Assembly: GCA_944380635.1 (NCBI GenBank)
Contig: CALWID010000010.1
Span: 1-64,000 of the forward strand
DNA length: 64,000 nucleotides
DNA from: an uncultured Eubacterium sp.
GTDB taxonomy: Bacteria; Bacillota; Clostridia; Oscillospirales; Acutalibacteraceae
Direction: 5' to 3'
Shown: in pieces, positions 19,296 through 27,830 of the stretch
How positions within the stretch are numbered: position 1 is the stretch's first letter
Layout of the letters: each line of letters starts with the position of its first letter
The notes under the pieces: generated by a model
Told to the model about the DNA's origin: nothing
What the model saw: only the letters and a program-made list of their open reading frames with translations
Databases searched by the model: none
Position numbers and translations under genes: made by a program

Positions 19296-19935
19296 TTTTG
19301 ATGAAACCCTGCAAGACAGAACTTTGGCGTTTGACCATTATGCCTGCGCCTTTTTGCAGGAGTTTTTCCCCGGTATCACGGCAGAGGATTTAAAAAAGAA
19401 AAAGCAGGATATGATTGATACGGGCAACGGCGGTTATGTAAACCGCGTTGAATGGTTTTCTCATCTTATAGATATGTGGGGCTGGAAAAATTCACCCTCC
19501 GCAGAGGTGCTCGCGCGCCATTATGACGAAAATTTCGGCTTTTTCAATGTTATATTTGATGACGCCGTACCGCTTTTAAAAGAACTTATAAAACGCGGGA
19601 TAAAAACGGGCGTTATAACTAACGGGCCGTCCGTTCTTCAGCATACAAAGATGAATAATAGCGGGCTTTTGCCTTATATGGATATTCTTGTGGTTTCGGG
19701 CGACCTTGAATTTGCAAAGCCACAGCCGGAAATATTTAAGTATACGGCAGATAAACTCTCGGTTAAAACCGATGAATGTATTTATGTAGGCGATCACCCG
19801 GTGAATGATATTAAAGGCGCGCTTTCAGCAGGAATGCACGCCCTGCGTATGAATTGGGGCTGGTTCAAAGATAAGGATTTAAGACCTGATGTTCTCGTTA
19901 TTAAAAGTTTAAGCGAGGTCATAAACTATGTTTAA
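19273..19935 (+). CDS. HAD-superfamily hydrolase (subfamily IA)
   Basis: 220 residues from ATG 19273, inside the 3' end of ribF. HAD motifs: I DFDETL (nucleophile and acid Asp near the N-terminus), II ITNG, III Lys in FAKPQPEIF, IV GDHPVNDIKGA. The alpha-helical cap lies between motif I and II. Probable small phosphometabolite phosphatase; substrate cannot be told from sequence. Co-transcribed with ribF and pncC. Confidence 0.88.
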   Translation: MIKAVLFDFDETLQDRTLAFDHYACAFLQEFFPGITAEDLKKKKQDMIDTGNGGYVNRVEWFSHLIDMWGWKNSPSAEVLARHYDENFGFFNVIFDDAVPLLKELIKRGIKTGVITNGPSVLQHTKMNNSGLLPYMDILVVSGDLEFAKPQPEIFKYTADKLSVKTDECIYVGDHPVNDIKGALSAGMHALRMNWGWFKDKDLRPDVLVIKSLSEVINYV

Positions 19936-20407
19936 AGATATTTCACTTTATGAAAAAGTTGTGGCAAAACTTATCAGAAGCGGTATGCATATCTCTTTTG
20001 CGGAAAGTTGCACCGGCGGTATGTGCAGCGGTGCGCTCGTCAGCGTTGCAGACGCATCCAAAGTCCTTGATGTTTCTTTCGTTACATACGCAAATGATGC
20101 AAAAACACGCTTTCTCGGCGTGAAAAATTCCACTATTAGTGAATTTGGCGTTGTTTCGGAAGAGGTTGCCCGTGAAATGGCGTCCGGCGTTGCCCAAACT
20201 GCGCTCAGCGAAGTCGGAGTCGGCGTAACGGGTATTGCAGGGCCAAGCGGAGGCACAGCAAAAAAGCCTGTCGGCATGGTGTGTTTCGGCATTTTTATAA
20301 ATGGCGCTGTAAAAACCTATACCTGCTATTTTGGCGAGATAGGCAGAAATGAAGTAAGGCAGAAAAGCGTTGATTTCGTGTTTCAAAAACTTGATGAACT
20401 TCTTTAA
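19928..20407 (+). CDS. pncC: Nicotinamide-nucleotide amidohydrolase (CinA C-terminal domain)
   Basis: 159 residues, the stand-alone CinA-C/PncC form without the molybdopterin-binding-like N-terminal domain. Converts NMN to nicotinate mononucleotide in NAD recycling. Motifs: FAESCTGGMCSGALV, the TYANDAKTRFLGV segment and GVTGIAGPSGGTAKKPVG. It overlaps the HAD gene by 8 bp and is the last gene of the operon. Confidence 0.9.
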   Translation: MFKDISLYEKVVAKLIRSGMHISFAESCTGGMCSGALVSVADASKVLDVSFVTYANDAKTRFLGVKNSTISEFGVVSEEVAREMASGVAQTALSEVGVGVTGIAGPSGGTAKKPVGMVCFGIFINGAVKTYTCYFGEIGRNEVRQKSVDFVFQKLDELL

Positions 20408-20413
20408 AAACGC

Positions 20414-20442
20414 TTGACCTGCCGTGCAAATTATTGTATAAT
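20414..20442 (+). promoter_or_regulatory. Promoter of tRNA-Thr
   Basis: TTGACC (20414-20419), 17 bp, TATAAT (20437-20442), about 55 bp before the tRNA. Confidence 0.8.
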
Positions 20443-20496
20443 TGCAAAGGTGAATTACGCCGCATTTCAGCGGCGCGCCGGCAAAATTTAATATCC

Positions 20497-20572
20497 GCTA
20501 CTGTGGCTCAGTTGGTAGAGCAGCGCATTCGTAATGCGCAGGTCGTCGGTTCGAGTCCGACCAGTAGCTCCA
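20497..20572 (+). tRNA. tRNA-Thr (anticodon CGT)
   Basis: 76 nt with encoded CCA. Acceptor stem GCTACTG/CAGTAGC, D-loop with AGTTGGTAGAGC, anticodon stem GCGCA/TGCGC enclosing loop TTCGTAA (anticodon CGT at positions 34-36), T-arm GTCGG-TTCGAGT-CCGAC. The AT-rich accessory row of genes begins directly after it. Confidence 0.97.
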
Positions 20573-20606
20573 AAAAAGAGGTTATCTTTGCGATAACCTC
20601 TTTTTT
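20573..20606 (+). terminator. Terminator after tRNA-Thr
   Basis: A 14-bp stem (AAAAAGAGGTTATC / GATAACCTCTTTTT) with a 5-nt loop and flanking A/T runs. It can act in both directions, so it may also end the minus-strand APH gene at 20664. Confidence 0.88.
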
Positions 20607-20663
20607 ACTTGTTTTTTATTGTTTATATATGAACTTTGATATGACTTTATTTTTGAATTTCCT

Positions 20664-21662
20664 TTAAATACACAAAGCTTCAACATTTTTTAAAATATCA
20701 TCTTTTATCTTGTCATAATAGATGATATGTTTAACGGTTTCTTTAACCTCGCTGATACCCAGTTGTTGTTCTTCTGCGGTATCACACTCAAGCATTAATG
20801 CTCTCTTGATATTGTATTCAAGCCAACCGAGCCTACCATTGTTACAATAATACAATGCTTCCCAGTCAACATTTATGTCAAGATTTGTGTTTTCAAAGTA
20901 AGACTTAATAAATGCATTTAACAAATCAAACTTAATATTACAGTTTTCATAGCCGGACCAACACAAAGCAAGTTCAAACAATTCAAGATACGGATTTGAA
21001 TATCCTAAACACTCTAAATCTATAAGTTTAAATTCGTTTTTCAGCCATAAAACATTTTTGCTATCCATATCATTATGGCAAATTGCTTTAAACTTAGGTA
21101 GCATCGGAATTGCCTTATTACCTTTAATCATACTGTCATAGAAAATATTTGAATAATCTTTTATGTAATCATAAATCGGTGAGTTTATATTCTTAGCTAT
21201 CTCAACATATTTTTGCCAGTCAATATGAATTTCATCTTGCTCGAAAGGCTCATTTTTCAAATCAATATTATGAATTTTCGCCAATACTTTGCCTATTTTT
21301 TCACAATGAATTGATTTGATTTCACTGTCTTTCAACGACTTACCGTCATACCATTCAAAAACATAAAAGTATTGAGCGTTTAATTTCTGCATTTTTGTGT
21401 TGTTAAACTCTAAAGCATATATTGCAGGAATGCCCTTTTTCTGTAAAATTTTCTCTATTTTTTCAGCATTTTTGTAATTGACCATAGCATTTGGCCTTTT
21501 CATAATATTTGGATTTAAAAGTTTAATTATGTAACTGCCTTTTTTGGTAACAACCTTAAACATTCTGTGCATAAATCCACCTGCTACCTGAACAGGTAAT
21601 TCTTGAAGTTCGCCTAACTGCAACTCATTTGCTGCATCTTTTAAGTATTTATTTATGTCCAC
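20664..21662 (-). CDS. APH/choline-kinase-like phosphotransferase
   Basis: 332 residues, GTG start at 21662 sharing one base with the preceding stop. Aminoglycoside-phosphotransferase fold: a nucleotide-binding start (GGFMHRMFKVVTKKGSYIIKLLNP, with the Lys in YIIKLL), catalytic loop CHNDMDSKNVLW (HxDxxxxN form) and metal-binding Asp in FKLIDLE. Members phosphorylate aminoglycosides, choline, homoserine or sugars; substrate cannot be assigned. Lies in an AT-rich row of small-molecule enzymes. Confidence 0.82.
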   Translation of the reverse strand: MDINKYLKDAANELQLGELQELPVQVAGGFMHRMFKVVTKKGSYIIKLLNPNIMKRPNAMVNYKNAEKIEKILQKKGIPAIYALEFNNTKMQKLNAQYFYVFEWYDGKSLKDSEIKSIHCEKIGKVLAKIHNIDLKNEPFEQDEIHIDWQKYVEIAKNINSPIYDYIKDYSNIFYDSMIKGNKAIPMLPKFKAICHNDMDSKNVLWLKNEFKLIDLECLGYSNPYLELFELALCWSGYENCNIKFDLLNAFIKSYFENTNLDINVDWEALYYCNNGRLGWLEYNIKRALMLECDTAEEQQLGISEVKETVKHIIYYDKIKDDILKNVEALCI

Positions 21663-21838
21663 TACTCTTTCTCCGCTTCAAATATATCTAAAATAACATT
21701 AATATTATTTATACTTTTAAACTCTCTTGGATAATTATGACCATTTCTAATCAACTGTAAAACAGTGTTTGTTTGTTGTTTTGCATAGTAGGATTTTCCA
21801 CTGCAAATCTTACCGCAAACTGCAATTACTTTAGCCAT
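21662..21838 (-). pseudogene. Truncated P-loop kinase/ATPase remnant (58 codons)
   Basis: ATG at 21838, stop TAG at 21664-21662. The start encodes MAKVIAVCGKICSGKSYYAK with a clean Walker A (GKICSGKS), like the AAA_33/chloramphenicol-phosphotransferase-type kinases of about 170-190 residues. The last half (FKSINNINVILDIFEAEKE) looks like the C-terminal end of the same family. The central catalytic part is absent, so an in-frame internal deletion is likely. Still translatable and coupled to the downstream APH gene. Confidence 0.65.
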
Positions 21839-21854
21839 AAATACATCCTGTTAA

Positions 21855-22307
21855 TTATTTCAAATAATTATTTTTAATAAGCCAGTCTAATATTGCTTTT
21901 GCTCTGCTTTCAAGAGTCGGCAATTCGTCTTTTGAAAAATAGTCGAGTTTGAAACTTTCGCCGTCTGTAATTTTCAAATTGCCTGATATATCATTTGCCA
22001 AATACAACGCAACAACTGAATAGAGTTCATCTTCATTAGGATATTTGAAATAAAAATCTTCACCCGAAAACACATTCAGCAAATTAAATGACTTTGCGTC
22101 TAAATTCGTTTCTTCCTTTAATTCTCTTGCGGCTGTTTCTTCTAAAGTTTCTCCTAACTCCATTGAGCCGCCGGGTATACCCCAAGTATTTGTATCAGAC
22201 CTTAAATTTAATAGTATTTTATTGTTTTTTATAACAACTATTGTTGCACCCGCCGATAGCATAGGTGCATGACCGATATACTTTCTCATTTCTGAAATAT
22301 AACTCAT
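21855..22307 (-). CDS. NUDIX hydrolase
   Basis: 150 residues. The Nudix box is complete: GGSMELGETLEETAARELKEE (residues about 46-66), fitting GX5EX7REUXEE. Hydrolyses nucleoside diphosphates linked to another moiety; a modified nucleotide or nucleotide sugar is possible. Ends 16 bp before the P-loop remnant. Confidence 0.9.
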   Translation of the reverse strand: MSYISEMRKYIGHAPMLSAGATIVVIKNNKILLNLRSDTNTWGIPGGSMELGETLEETAARELKEETNLDAKSFNLLNVFSGEDFYFKYPNEDELYSVVALYLANDISGNLKITDGESFKLDYFSKDELPTLESRAKAILDWLIKNNYLK

Positions 22308-22361
22308 AGATTCTCTCCATAACCGTCAATATTCATTTTAACTAACGGGGAATTGTTTAGT

Positions 22362-22829
22362 TTAAATTGATGTTTCATATTTATCTAATTCTTTCAGAAG
22401 TTTTGCTTTCATTTTTTCAAGTTCATCGTTATTAGGAATATTATCATCATTCCACATTATTTCCTGCGGCAGCCACCAAACAGGACCTTTGCCGTCGTTT
22501 CCGTAATCTCCTAAATCGCCTTTTACTCTGGGAAACAAGTGCCAATGCAAATGACTATCACCGTTACCAAGACACTCGTAATTCATTTTGTCGCAGTCAA
22601 ATGCTTTAGCAACTGCTTTTGAAACAATAACCATTTCCTTCAAAAATTTGGAAAGAAACTCATCGTCCAACTGATATAGTTCCGTTGCGTGCTGTTTACA
22701 CATAAAAATTGTGTAACCGTAAAAATGCTGATTCCAACCCAGCACAACAATTCCTGTTTCAAGTTCTTTTACGAAAAAGGAGTTTTCACCTCTTATTGAT
22801 TTTTCGATAATATTACAAATATCGCACAT
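22362..22829 (-). CDS. HIT-family hydrolase
   Basis: 155 residues. The histidine triad is SHLHWHLFPRV (HxHxH form), with the N-terminal VVLGWNQHFYGYTIFMCKQH region typical of the Ap4A-hydrolase-like group. Hydrolyses or transfers nucleotidyl groups. It follows the GNAT gene by 2 bp and is probably translated from the same transcript. Confidence 0.88.
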   Translation of the reverse strand: MCDICNIIEKSIRGENSFFVKELETGIVVLGWNQHFYGYTIFMCKQHATELYQLDDEFLSKFLKEMVIVSKAVAKAFDCDKMNYECLGNGDSHLHWHLFPRVKGDLGDYGNDGKGPVWWLPQEIMWNDDNIPNNDELEKMKAKLLKELDKYETSI

Positions 22830-22831
22830 AA

Positions 22832-23662
22832 CTAATCCTCAAAACTCAAAAAATATTTATTAGATATTAATTTAAACCCTATCTTCTCATAAATATGCAT
22901 AGCATCCGGTGTATTAGTTGTTAGTGTAACATCATTAAAATTTTCTGACCGAGCAAAATCAAGAAGATATTTAATTAACTTTTGCTGATAACCTCTGCCG
23001 CGATAAGCAGGTTTTGTATATACACTTACAACGCTGCAATGCCTGCCATTTTTGTTGCTGCAAACAGTTATTTGCGGAAGTTCGGATAATTCCTCTAAGG
23101 CACACATAGCAACAGGTGTTTCGTCAATATACATAATTGCGAAAAATAGTGATTTGTTGAGTTTTTCTTCTAAATGCTTTTTGGTTATTTCTGCAAATTC
23201 GTTAGAATAGCAAGAAAAATCCTTATTCAGAGTGTGTTTCCAATCCTCAATTTGCATTTCAACTCTTAATGCAACTATATCATCAATATTTTCTTCTTTT
23301 GCAATAGTTAATTTTTTATTTTTAGCCCAAGATGCGTTAGGTAAATATTCTTCAAGAATACCTCTTTTTAAGCCGTATTCTTTTGTTTTTTCATATTGTT
23401 CAGGATAGTCACGGTCGACTTTGAATATCCTGTCATTGAAAATTATGTAATGATAATCATAGTTTTTCAAATCTATATACCAGATAGGATCATCAACCAT
23501 TGATTTTTTCAGTTTCGGCAGAATTTCTTCAACCTTGCTGTTTTCTATCTCAACAATATAACTGATACCATCATCTTCTCTTGTTTCAAGTATATTAAAT
23601 TCATCAAGTATAGTTTTATCCTTTAAACTTTCTTCAATTATGCAACCTGTATATGTACCCAT
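22832..23662 (-). CDS. GNAT-family N-acetyltransferase
   Basis: 276 residues. The C-terminal half (about 115-276) is a GNAT domain with the acetyl-CoA pyrophosphate loop VYTKPAYRGRGYQQKLIKYLL (R/QxxGxG/A form RGRGYQ) and a closing YEKIGFKLIS. The N-terminal 110 residues resemble a second, non-catalytic domain. Acceptor unknown; the context of APH-type kinases suggests a drug- or metabolite-modifying role. Confidence 0.85.
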   Translation of the reverse strand: MGTYTGCIIEESLKDKTILDEFNILETREDDGISYIVEIENSKVEEILPKLKKSMVDDPIWYIDLKNYDYHYIIFNDRIFKVDRDYPEQYEKTKEYGLKRGILEEYLPNASWAKNKKLTIAKEENIDDIVALRVEMQIEDWKHTLNKDFSCYSNEFAEITKKHLEEKLNKSLFFAIMYIDETPVAMCALEELSELPQITVCSNKNGRHCSVVSVYTKPAYRGRGYQQKLIKYLLDFARSENFNDVTLTTNTPDAMHIYEKIGFKLISNKYFLSFED

Positions 23663-23679
23663 ATCATTCTCCTATTTCG

Positions 23680-24618
23680 TTACAAATTATTAAGCTTTTT
23701 TATTTCTTTTTTTAATCGAATCATTGTTAAGTCTTCCCAGAAAGGCAGAATATGACCGCCTTTTAGTCTCATTGATGCTTCCAGCATTGCGCCATAATAA
23801 GCTACTCTAAAATCTGCATATTTTGATAATTGATGCTTTTGTTTATAGGTTTCGTACAAGCCGTAGGCGTCTCCCCACATATTACGAAGCTGAAACAAAT
23901 CGTATTCTCTGTCCGCCCATATACTTGTACACGGGTCAATAAAGGCGGTTAACTTTAATGTTTTAGGGTCAGCCATTATGTTCATTATGTTAAGGTCGCT
24001 GTGAATAAGTACAGGAGCAGCTGTTTCTTCAGGAAGATTATCGAATATTTCTGTTGCCTCATAAAGCAGCTGCATTCTTTTCTTGTTGAACTTACCATTT
24101 TCAGCTAACTTAGCAAGAGCCTTTAGCCAAGGTTCTTGATTAACTGTTTTATAATACTCATACCAGCTATCATAAGTAGGGTTTGATAACGCACCGAATT
24201 TCTTTCCTGTTACGCTATGCCACTGGAGCATACCATCGACAACACTATTAGCAAAAAGTTGTTTTTGTTTCTTGCTTTTAAACAAAAATAACGGATTTAA
24301 TACATTTTTTCCTTCAACAAATGTCATCGCTAAGATTGCAGTATTTTCATCTTCATATGTAAAAATTACTTTAGGCATCTTTACACTTGTATTTTCAGAA
24401 AGAATATCAAGCTGGTTAGATTCTTCGTATTGAGAACCTTGAATTCTGTAAGCCTTAACCGCAATCGTTTCACCATTTGAAAGTTCGGCTTTGTAAACCC
24501 TGCCGAAACTTCCGCCGCCTATAAATTTTATCGTTTCTGCTTTTTTATTAGTTTTTTCAAGAATAATTTGTGGTAACAACGGCAACAAATACTTATCGCT
24601 ATTATCAAGAGATTTCAT
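23680..24618 (-). CDS. APH/fructosamine-kinase-like phosphotransferase
   Basis: 312 residues. Kinase-like: glycine loop GGGSFGRVYKAEL, ATP-binding Lys in TIAVKAYR, catalytic loop LIHSDLNIMNIM (HxDxxxxN) and metal-binding Asp in FIDPCTSIWADREYD. The latter form resembles fructosamine-kinase and macrolide/aminoglycoside kinase groups. The second APH-type kinase in this cluster. Substrate unknown. Confidence 0.82.
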   Translation of the reverse strand: MKSLDNSDKYLLPLLPQIILEKTNKKAETIKFIGGGSFGRVYKAELSNGETIAVKAYRIQGSQYEESNQLDILSENTSVKMPKVIFTYEDENTAILAMTFVEGKNVLNPLFLFKSKKQKQLFANSVVDGMLQWHSVTGKKFGALSNPTYDSWYEYYKTVNQEPWLKALAKLAENGKFNKKRMQLLYEATEIFDNLPEETAAPVLIHSDLNIMNIMADPKTLKLTAFIDPCTSIWADREYDLFQLRNMWGDAYGLYETYKQKHQLSKYADFRVAYYGAMLEASMRLKGGHILPFWEDLTMIRLKKEIKKLNNL

Positions 24619-24657
24619 ATTTTATTCTCCTATCAACTAACATCATTTTATTCTGTT

Positions 24658-25509
24658 TTATAAATAAGCATAGGGCTTTCTGTATTTTGTTCCCCAAACT
24701 TCGCTGTTTCGGTAATTTCTCAGTTTGTCCAAATCTATTTCTGCAATGCCTAATTGTTCGCTGTTGTCCAGTTCCAAAACTTTCATATCTCTGTACTTGC
24801 CGTCTTTGGTGTAAGCAATTCCGTCAAAAACCATCGAACGGCCGTTATCATCGGCATAGTTTGCCATAGCAACAGCAGTCATATTTTCAAAGGCTCTGCT
24901 TTTCAGTTGAGAAATTCTGTTCTCATCAATAGGGCAGCTGTTTGGCACTAATATAAGTTCTGCTCCTTTTAGCGCAAGAGTTCTTGCACTTTCGGGAAAT
25001 TCTCTGTCAAAACAAATCATAACACCTGTTTTTACAATTCCTTTTTGTGTTTGCAAATCACTTACAAAGAAACCGTCGCCTGATTGACAATGCTTTTCCA
25101 TAGAAAAATCACAAGTGTGAACCTTTGAATAATTCTGCACCAAGTTTCCGTTAATATCAATTAAAGCGGAAGAATTAAAAGGCTTGACTTTTCCTTTTTT
25201 CAAATATGTAATAAGTATCGCAATACCGAGTTCTTTTGCGCATTTACAAAATTCTTTTATATACTGCGAGTCATTGTCAATGGCTAAGGACTTCCAATGC
25301 TCAATTTCTTTTTCGTGCCCTGTTTCGTCCGGATAATCCCAGGCATTTTCAAACGGCGGCATATATCCGATATTCCACATCTCAGGGAACACAACTATGT
25401 CTGCGCCCATTTCTTTTGATCTATTGCAATATTCTAAACCTTTTAATAATGTATCATTTACACTATCCTGTATTTTATTTGCTTGTACTAATGCTATTTT
25501 AATTTTCAT
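24658..25509 (-). CDS. Carbon-nitrogen hydrolase (nitrilase superfamily)
   Basis: 283 residues. The Glu-Lys-Cys triad is present: Glu in VVFPEMWN (near residue 43), Lys in YSKVHTCDF, Cys in GVMICFDREFPES. Likely an amidase acting on a small amide. The first 45 bases of the gene recur at 26262-26306 (see repeat entry), showing duplication of its start. Confidence 0.88.
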   Translation of the reverse strand: MKIKIALVQANKIQDSVNDTLLKGLEYCNRSKEMGADIVVFPEMWNIGYMPPFENAWDYPDETGHEKEIEHWKSLAIDNDSQYIKEFCKCAKELGIAILITYLKKGKVKPFNSSALIDINGNLVQNYSKVHTCDFSMEKHCQSGDGFFVSDLQTQKGIVKTGVMICFDREFPESARTLALKGAELILVPNSCPIDENRISQLKSRAFENMTAVAMANYADDNGRSMVFDGIAYTKDGKYRDMKVLELDNSEQLGIAEIDLDKLRNYRNSEVWGTKYRKPYAYL

Positions 25510-25562
25510 AATATCTCATTCTAAATCATCATCTTTATTCTTTCTGTTATCTTTCCGATTGT

Positions 25563-26186
25563 TTATTTTAATACATCCTCTATAAATCTAAATTCGCACC
25601 CCGCATTCTCTGCCGCCTGTTTGTCTTTTTCCTCGTCACCAATAAATAGCAGTTTTTTTACATCAATATTGAAATAATCAGCAATATAATCCAAACCAAA
25701 TCTATTGGGCTTTCTGTAACCACAGTTTTGAGATGAAACATATAAATCGAATTTATCAATGAGCTTATTTAAAGGTTTTTTAAAAATATAATCGGGCATT
25801 CCGCTTGGCAAGTCAGTTAGACACGCAATTAAATATCCATCAGACTTATACTTTTCTAATAGATCGAAAGAATAATCATAAATTATTGGCTCTAAATTAA
25901 TCCCATCGAAAAAGCTGTCAACAATCTTTTCTAAATCTATTTTACTGTTCCAATTATCTGTAGCATTTTTAAAAATTTCAAAAGGAGAAATTTCTTGTTC
26001 CCTATAACTAGTTCTTGGATTATAAGATTTCATAATATCTACAGACTTGTCTATTTCCTCTTCAGTTAAATCAAGTTTAAATTTATTATTAATATATTCA
26101 AAACCATTTTTATAATAATCAATCCATACAGGCGGCATTTCCCTGAATTCCATTAATGTTCCGCCTAAATCAAAAACAACTACCAT
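25563..26186 (-). CDS. HAD-family hydrolase
   Basis: 207 residues from ATG 26186; longer in-frame starts exist upstream but the HAD motif I begins right at this Met (MVVVFDLGGTLMEF; the second Asp is replaced by Gly-Thr as DLGGT, so the general acid is missing or unusual). Motif II LTDLP, motif III Lys in YRKPNRFGLDYI, motif IV IGDEEKDKQAA. The DxGGT variant departs from the usual DxDGT. Substrate unknown. Confidence 0.75.
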   Translation of the reverse strand: MVVVFDLGGTLMEFREMPPVWIDYYKNGFEYINNKFKLDLTEEEIDKSVDIMKSYNPRTSYREQEISPFEIFKNATDNWNSKIDLEKIVDSFFDGINLEPIIYDYSFDLLEKYKSDGYLIACLTDLPSGMPDYIFKKPLNKLIDKFDLYVSSQNCGYRKPNRFGLDYIADYFNIDVKKLLFIGDEEKDKQAAENAGCEFRFIEDVLK

Positions 26187-26258
26187 ATTCTTTAAACATC
26201 TCACAAAATTTCGAATTAGATTTTTCAGTGAATTCTTTTGGTGTAGAAACACGGCTTT

Positions 26259-26306
26259 TTAATCCTGTATTTTATTTGCTTGAACTAATGCTATTTTAAT
26301 TTTCAT
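26259..26306 (-). pseudogene. 15-codon remnant of a nitrilase-gene start
   Basis: Encodes MKIKIALVQANKIQD then TAA, identical to the first 15 residues of the nitrilase at 24658-25509. It is a leftover of the duplicated block. Confidence 0.75.
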
Positions 26307-26465
26307 AATGCCTCATTCCAAATCACAATTTTAATTAACCGATTTTTAAATTATTATTTTTCCACACTCTTTATTTAATATATCCTCCGATTCTTTTTTA
26401 CAAACAATTACTCAAACCGCCGCAAACAGGGGATTCGTTTTGCCCGCGCCTAATAAGGCGGCAAA

Positions 26466-27026
26466 TCATTTCAAACTTTTGCCTGTTTCATATATTTCAT
26501 TTATAATATCTTGATGATTTGTGAGCAAGTCTTCAAGTGCGTCCGTTTGCAAAACAGAAAATTTTTTTACCGTTTCAATTCCCAAATGCCCAAAGTAATG
26601 CTCAATTGAATTTAAAATCAAATCATTTTCCGCCTGCCTTGTGCCTGCTCTTACCGCAATGGCAATACCTTTGATTTTCTTTTTCGCTTTTAAAATTCTG
26701 TTTGGATTTGTGTCCCCAAACGGGGTATTCCTGTCAAAGAAAGTTTTTAACTTACCGGGTACGCCTGCCCAATATGAAGGAGCGGCAATTACAACATAAT
26801 CTGACGATAATATATCGCAAACAATTTTGTAAACATCGTCATTTTGAACGCATTTTCCGTCAACATAGCATTTTTTGCAACCAAGACAATATTTGATATT
26901 CATTTCACTAATACAATATTTTTTAGTTTCAATTTTGTTTTCAGCCATTCCCTTAATAATTGTTTCAATCAAATAATCAGTGCTGCCGTTACATCTTGCA
27001 CTGCCGACAATACATACCGCTTTCAT
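26466..27026 (-). CDS. NAD(P)H-dependent FMN reductase-like flavoprotein with ferredoxin-like cysteines
   Basis: 186 residues from ATG 27026, with GGAGGAAG just upstream; an in-frame TTG 12 bp earlier lies before that site. Flavodoxin-like fold: phosphate loop GSARCNGSTDYL, then an iron-sulfur-flavoprotein-like CLGCKKCYVDGKC cluster, SDYVVIAAPSYWAGVPGKLKTFFDR, and a C-terminal alpha/beta. Probably transfers electrons from NAD(P)H via FMN; partner unknown. Confidence 0.85.
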   Translation of the reverse strand: MKAVCIVGSARCNGSTDYLIETIIKGMAENKIETKKYCISEMNIKYCLGCKKCYVDGKCVQNDDVYKIVCDILSSDYVVIAAPSYWAGVPGKLKTFFDRNTPFGDTNPNRILKAKKKIKGIAIAVRAGTRQAENDLILNSIEHYFGHLGIETVKKFSVLQTDALEDLLTNHQDIINEIYETGKSLK

Positions 27027-27053
27027 TTCTTCCTCCAATTTTTATTAACGCTC

Positions 27054-27078
27054 TAAGGGCAGGATGATCCTGCCCTTA
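27054..27078. terminator. Perfect 12-bp inverted repeat, possible terminator
   Basis: TAAGGGCAGGAT and its exact complement flank a single central base. It lies between radical SAM and FMN-reductase genes, directly behind the radical SAM stop. No T-run follows on the minus strand, so termination is uncertain. Confidence 0.5.
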
Positions 27079-27080
27079 AT

Positions 27081-27830
27081 TTATACTGTATATGATTTTA
27101 TTATGTCTAAAATAGAATTCTTATATATATTCCCATTAAGCACATCACCGTTAGCAGAAAAACTAATTGTTTTCATATCCTTTGGATTTTCAATATATGG
27201 ATTATTGTACTCTATATCTTCTTTGAAATATTTACCCAAATATTTTAAAGCATTGCCGCTTGGGAAAATAACATTACCGCTTGTTTGCTCGATTCCAATG
27301 GCGTCAAACTCTTTTAAAATTTTTCTTGTCTGCAAATTGTAATTGTTATCATCATCTAAACTAACAAGCCAAGCGGGATGAGTGTAAATAGATATTCTTT
27401 CATCAAGCACAGCTTTGGCAAATTTCTTAACATATTCAAGAGGAATTGTTTCCTGATGAAAAGCGTCAACTGAAAGCATAACACTATTTACCCCGCTTTC
27501 AGCAAGCATGTGTGCAACATTTTTAATTCTGTTAATATCTTTGCTGAAATAGCCGTTAGTAATCAATTCTCTTTTCGGAATATTTATTTCTTTTGCAGCA
27601 GAATGAATTTTACAAACTGTTTCAGGATACAGCAACGGCTCACCGCCAAAAGTCATAAGTGAATTGATTTTATAACGCTTGCAAATATCATAAACTGCTT
27701 TTTCAGCTGTTTCGCCGTTGATGTGTTCATTAGAAATATGACTGCCTTGTGAGCAATGTTTGCACTTACCTGTGCAAGCCATAGTAACTACAAACTCTAT
27801 TCTATTTATGTTTTTCAAATATTTATTCAT
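27081..27830 (-). CDS. Radical SAM protein
   Basis: 249 residues. The [4Fe-4S]/SAM site is the N-terminal CTGKCKHCSQ (CxxxCxxC) and the SAM-binding glycines are TFGGEPLLYP. The central TIM-barrel-like part follows (SVDAFHQETIPLEYVKKF). No SPASM-type extra cysteine cluster is visible at the C-terminus. Sits at the upstream end of the accessory row. Substrate unknown; no obvious peptide precursor nearby. Confidence 0.82.
   Translation of the reverse strand: MNKYLKNINRIEFVVTMACTGKCKHCSQGSHISNEHINGETAEKAVYDICKRYKINSLMTFGGEPLLYPETVCKIHSAAKEINIPKRELITNGYFSKDINRIKNVAHMLAESGVNSVMLSVDAFHQETIPLEYVKKFAKAVLDERISIYTHPAWLVSLDDDNNYNLQTRKILKEFDAIGIEQTSGNVIFPSGNALKYLGKYFKEDIEYNNPYIENPKDMKTISFSANGDVLNGNIYKNSILDIIKSYTV

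Larger units (their letters stand above)
25465..26325. repeat. 64-bp direct duplication flanking a HAD gene
   Basis: Copies at 25465-25528 and 26262-26325. They cover the nitrilase gene's first 15 codons plus upstream bases; one mismatch in the first 46 bp, a few more beyond. The HAD gene lies between them. Consistent with duplication of the nitrilase gene followed by loss, or insertion of the HAD gene with duplication of the junction. Confidence 0.85.

Noticed and set aside
22330..22370. TAACTAAC...GTTTAGTT inverted repeat reminiscent of an integron attC site
   Set aside because: It is not repeated at the other gene junctions of the row, and no integron integrase is present; chance similarity in AT-rich DNA is more likely.
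27081..27830. RiPP maturase (sactipeptide/ranthipeptide) with a nearby precursor
   Set aside because: No SPASM cluster is visible and no small precursor frame with a plausible leader lies next to the radical SAM gene.
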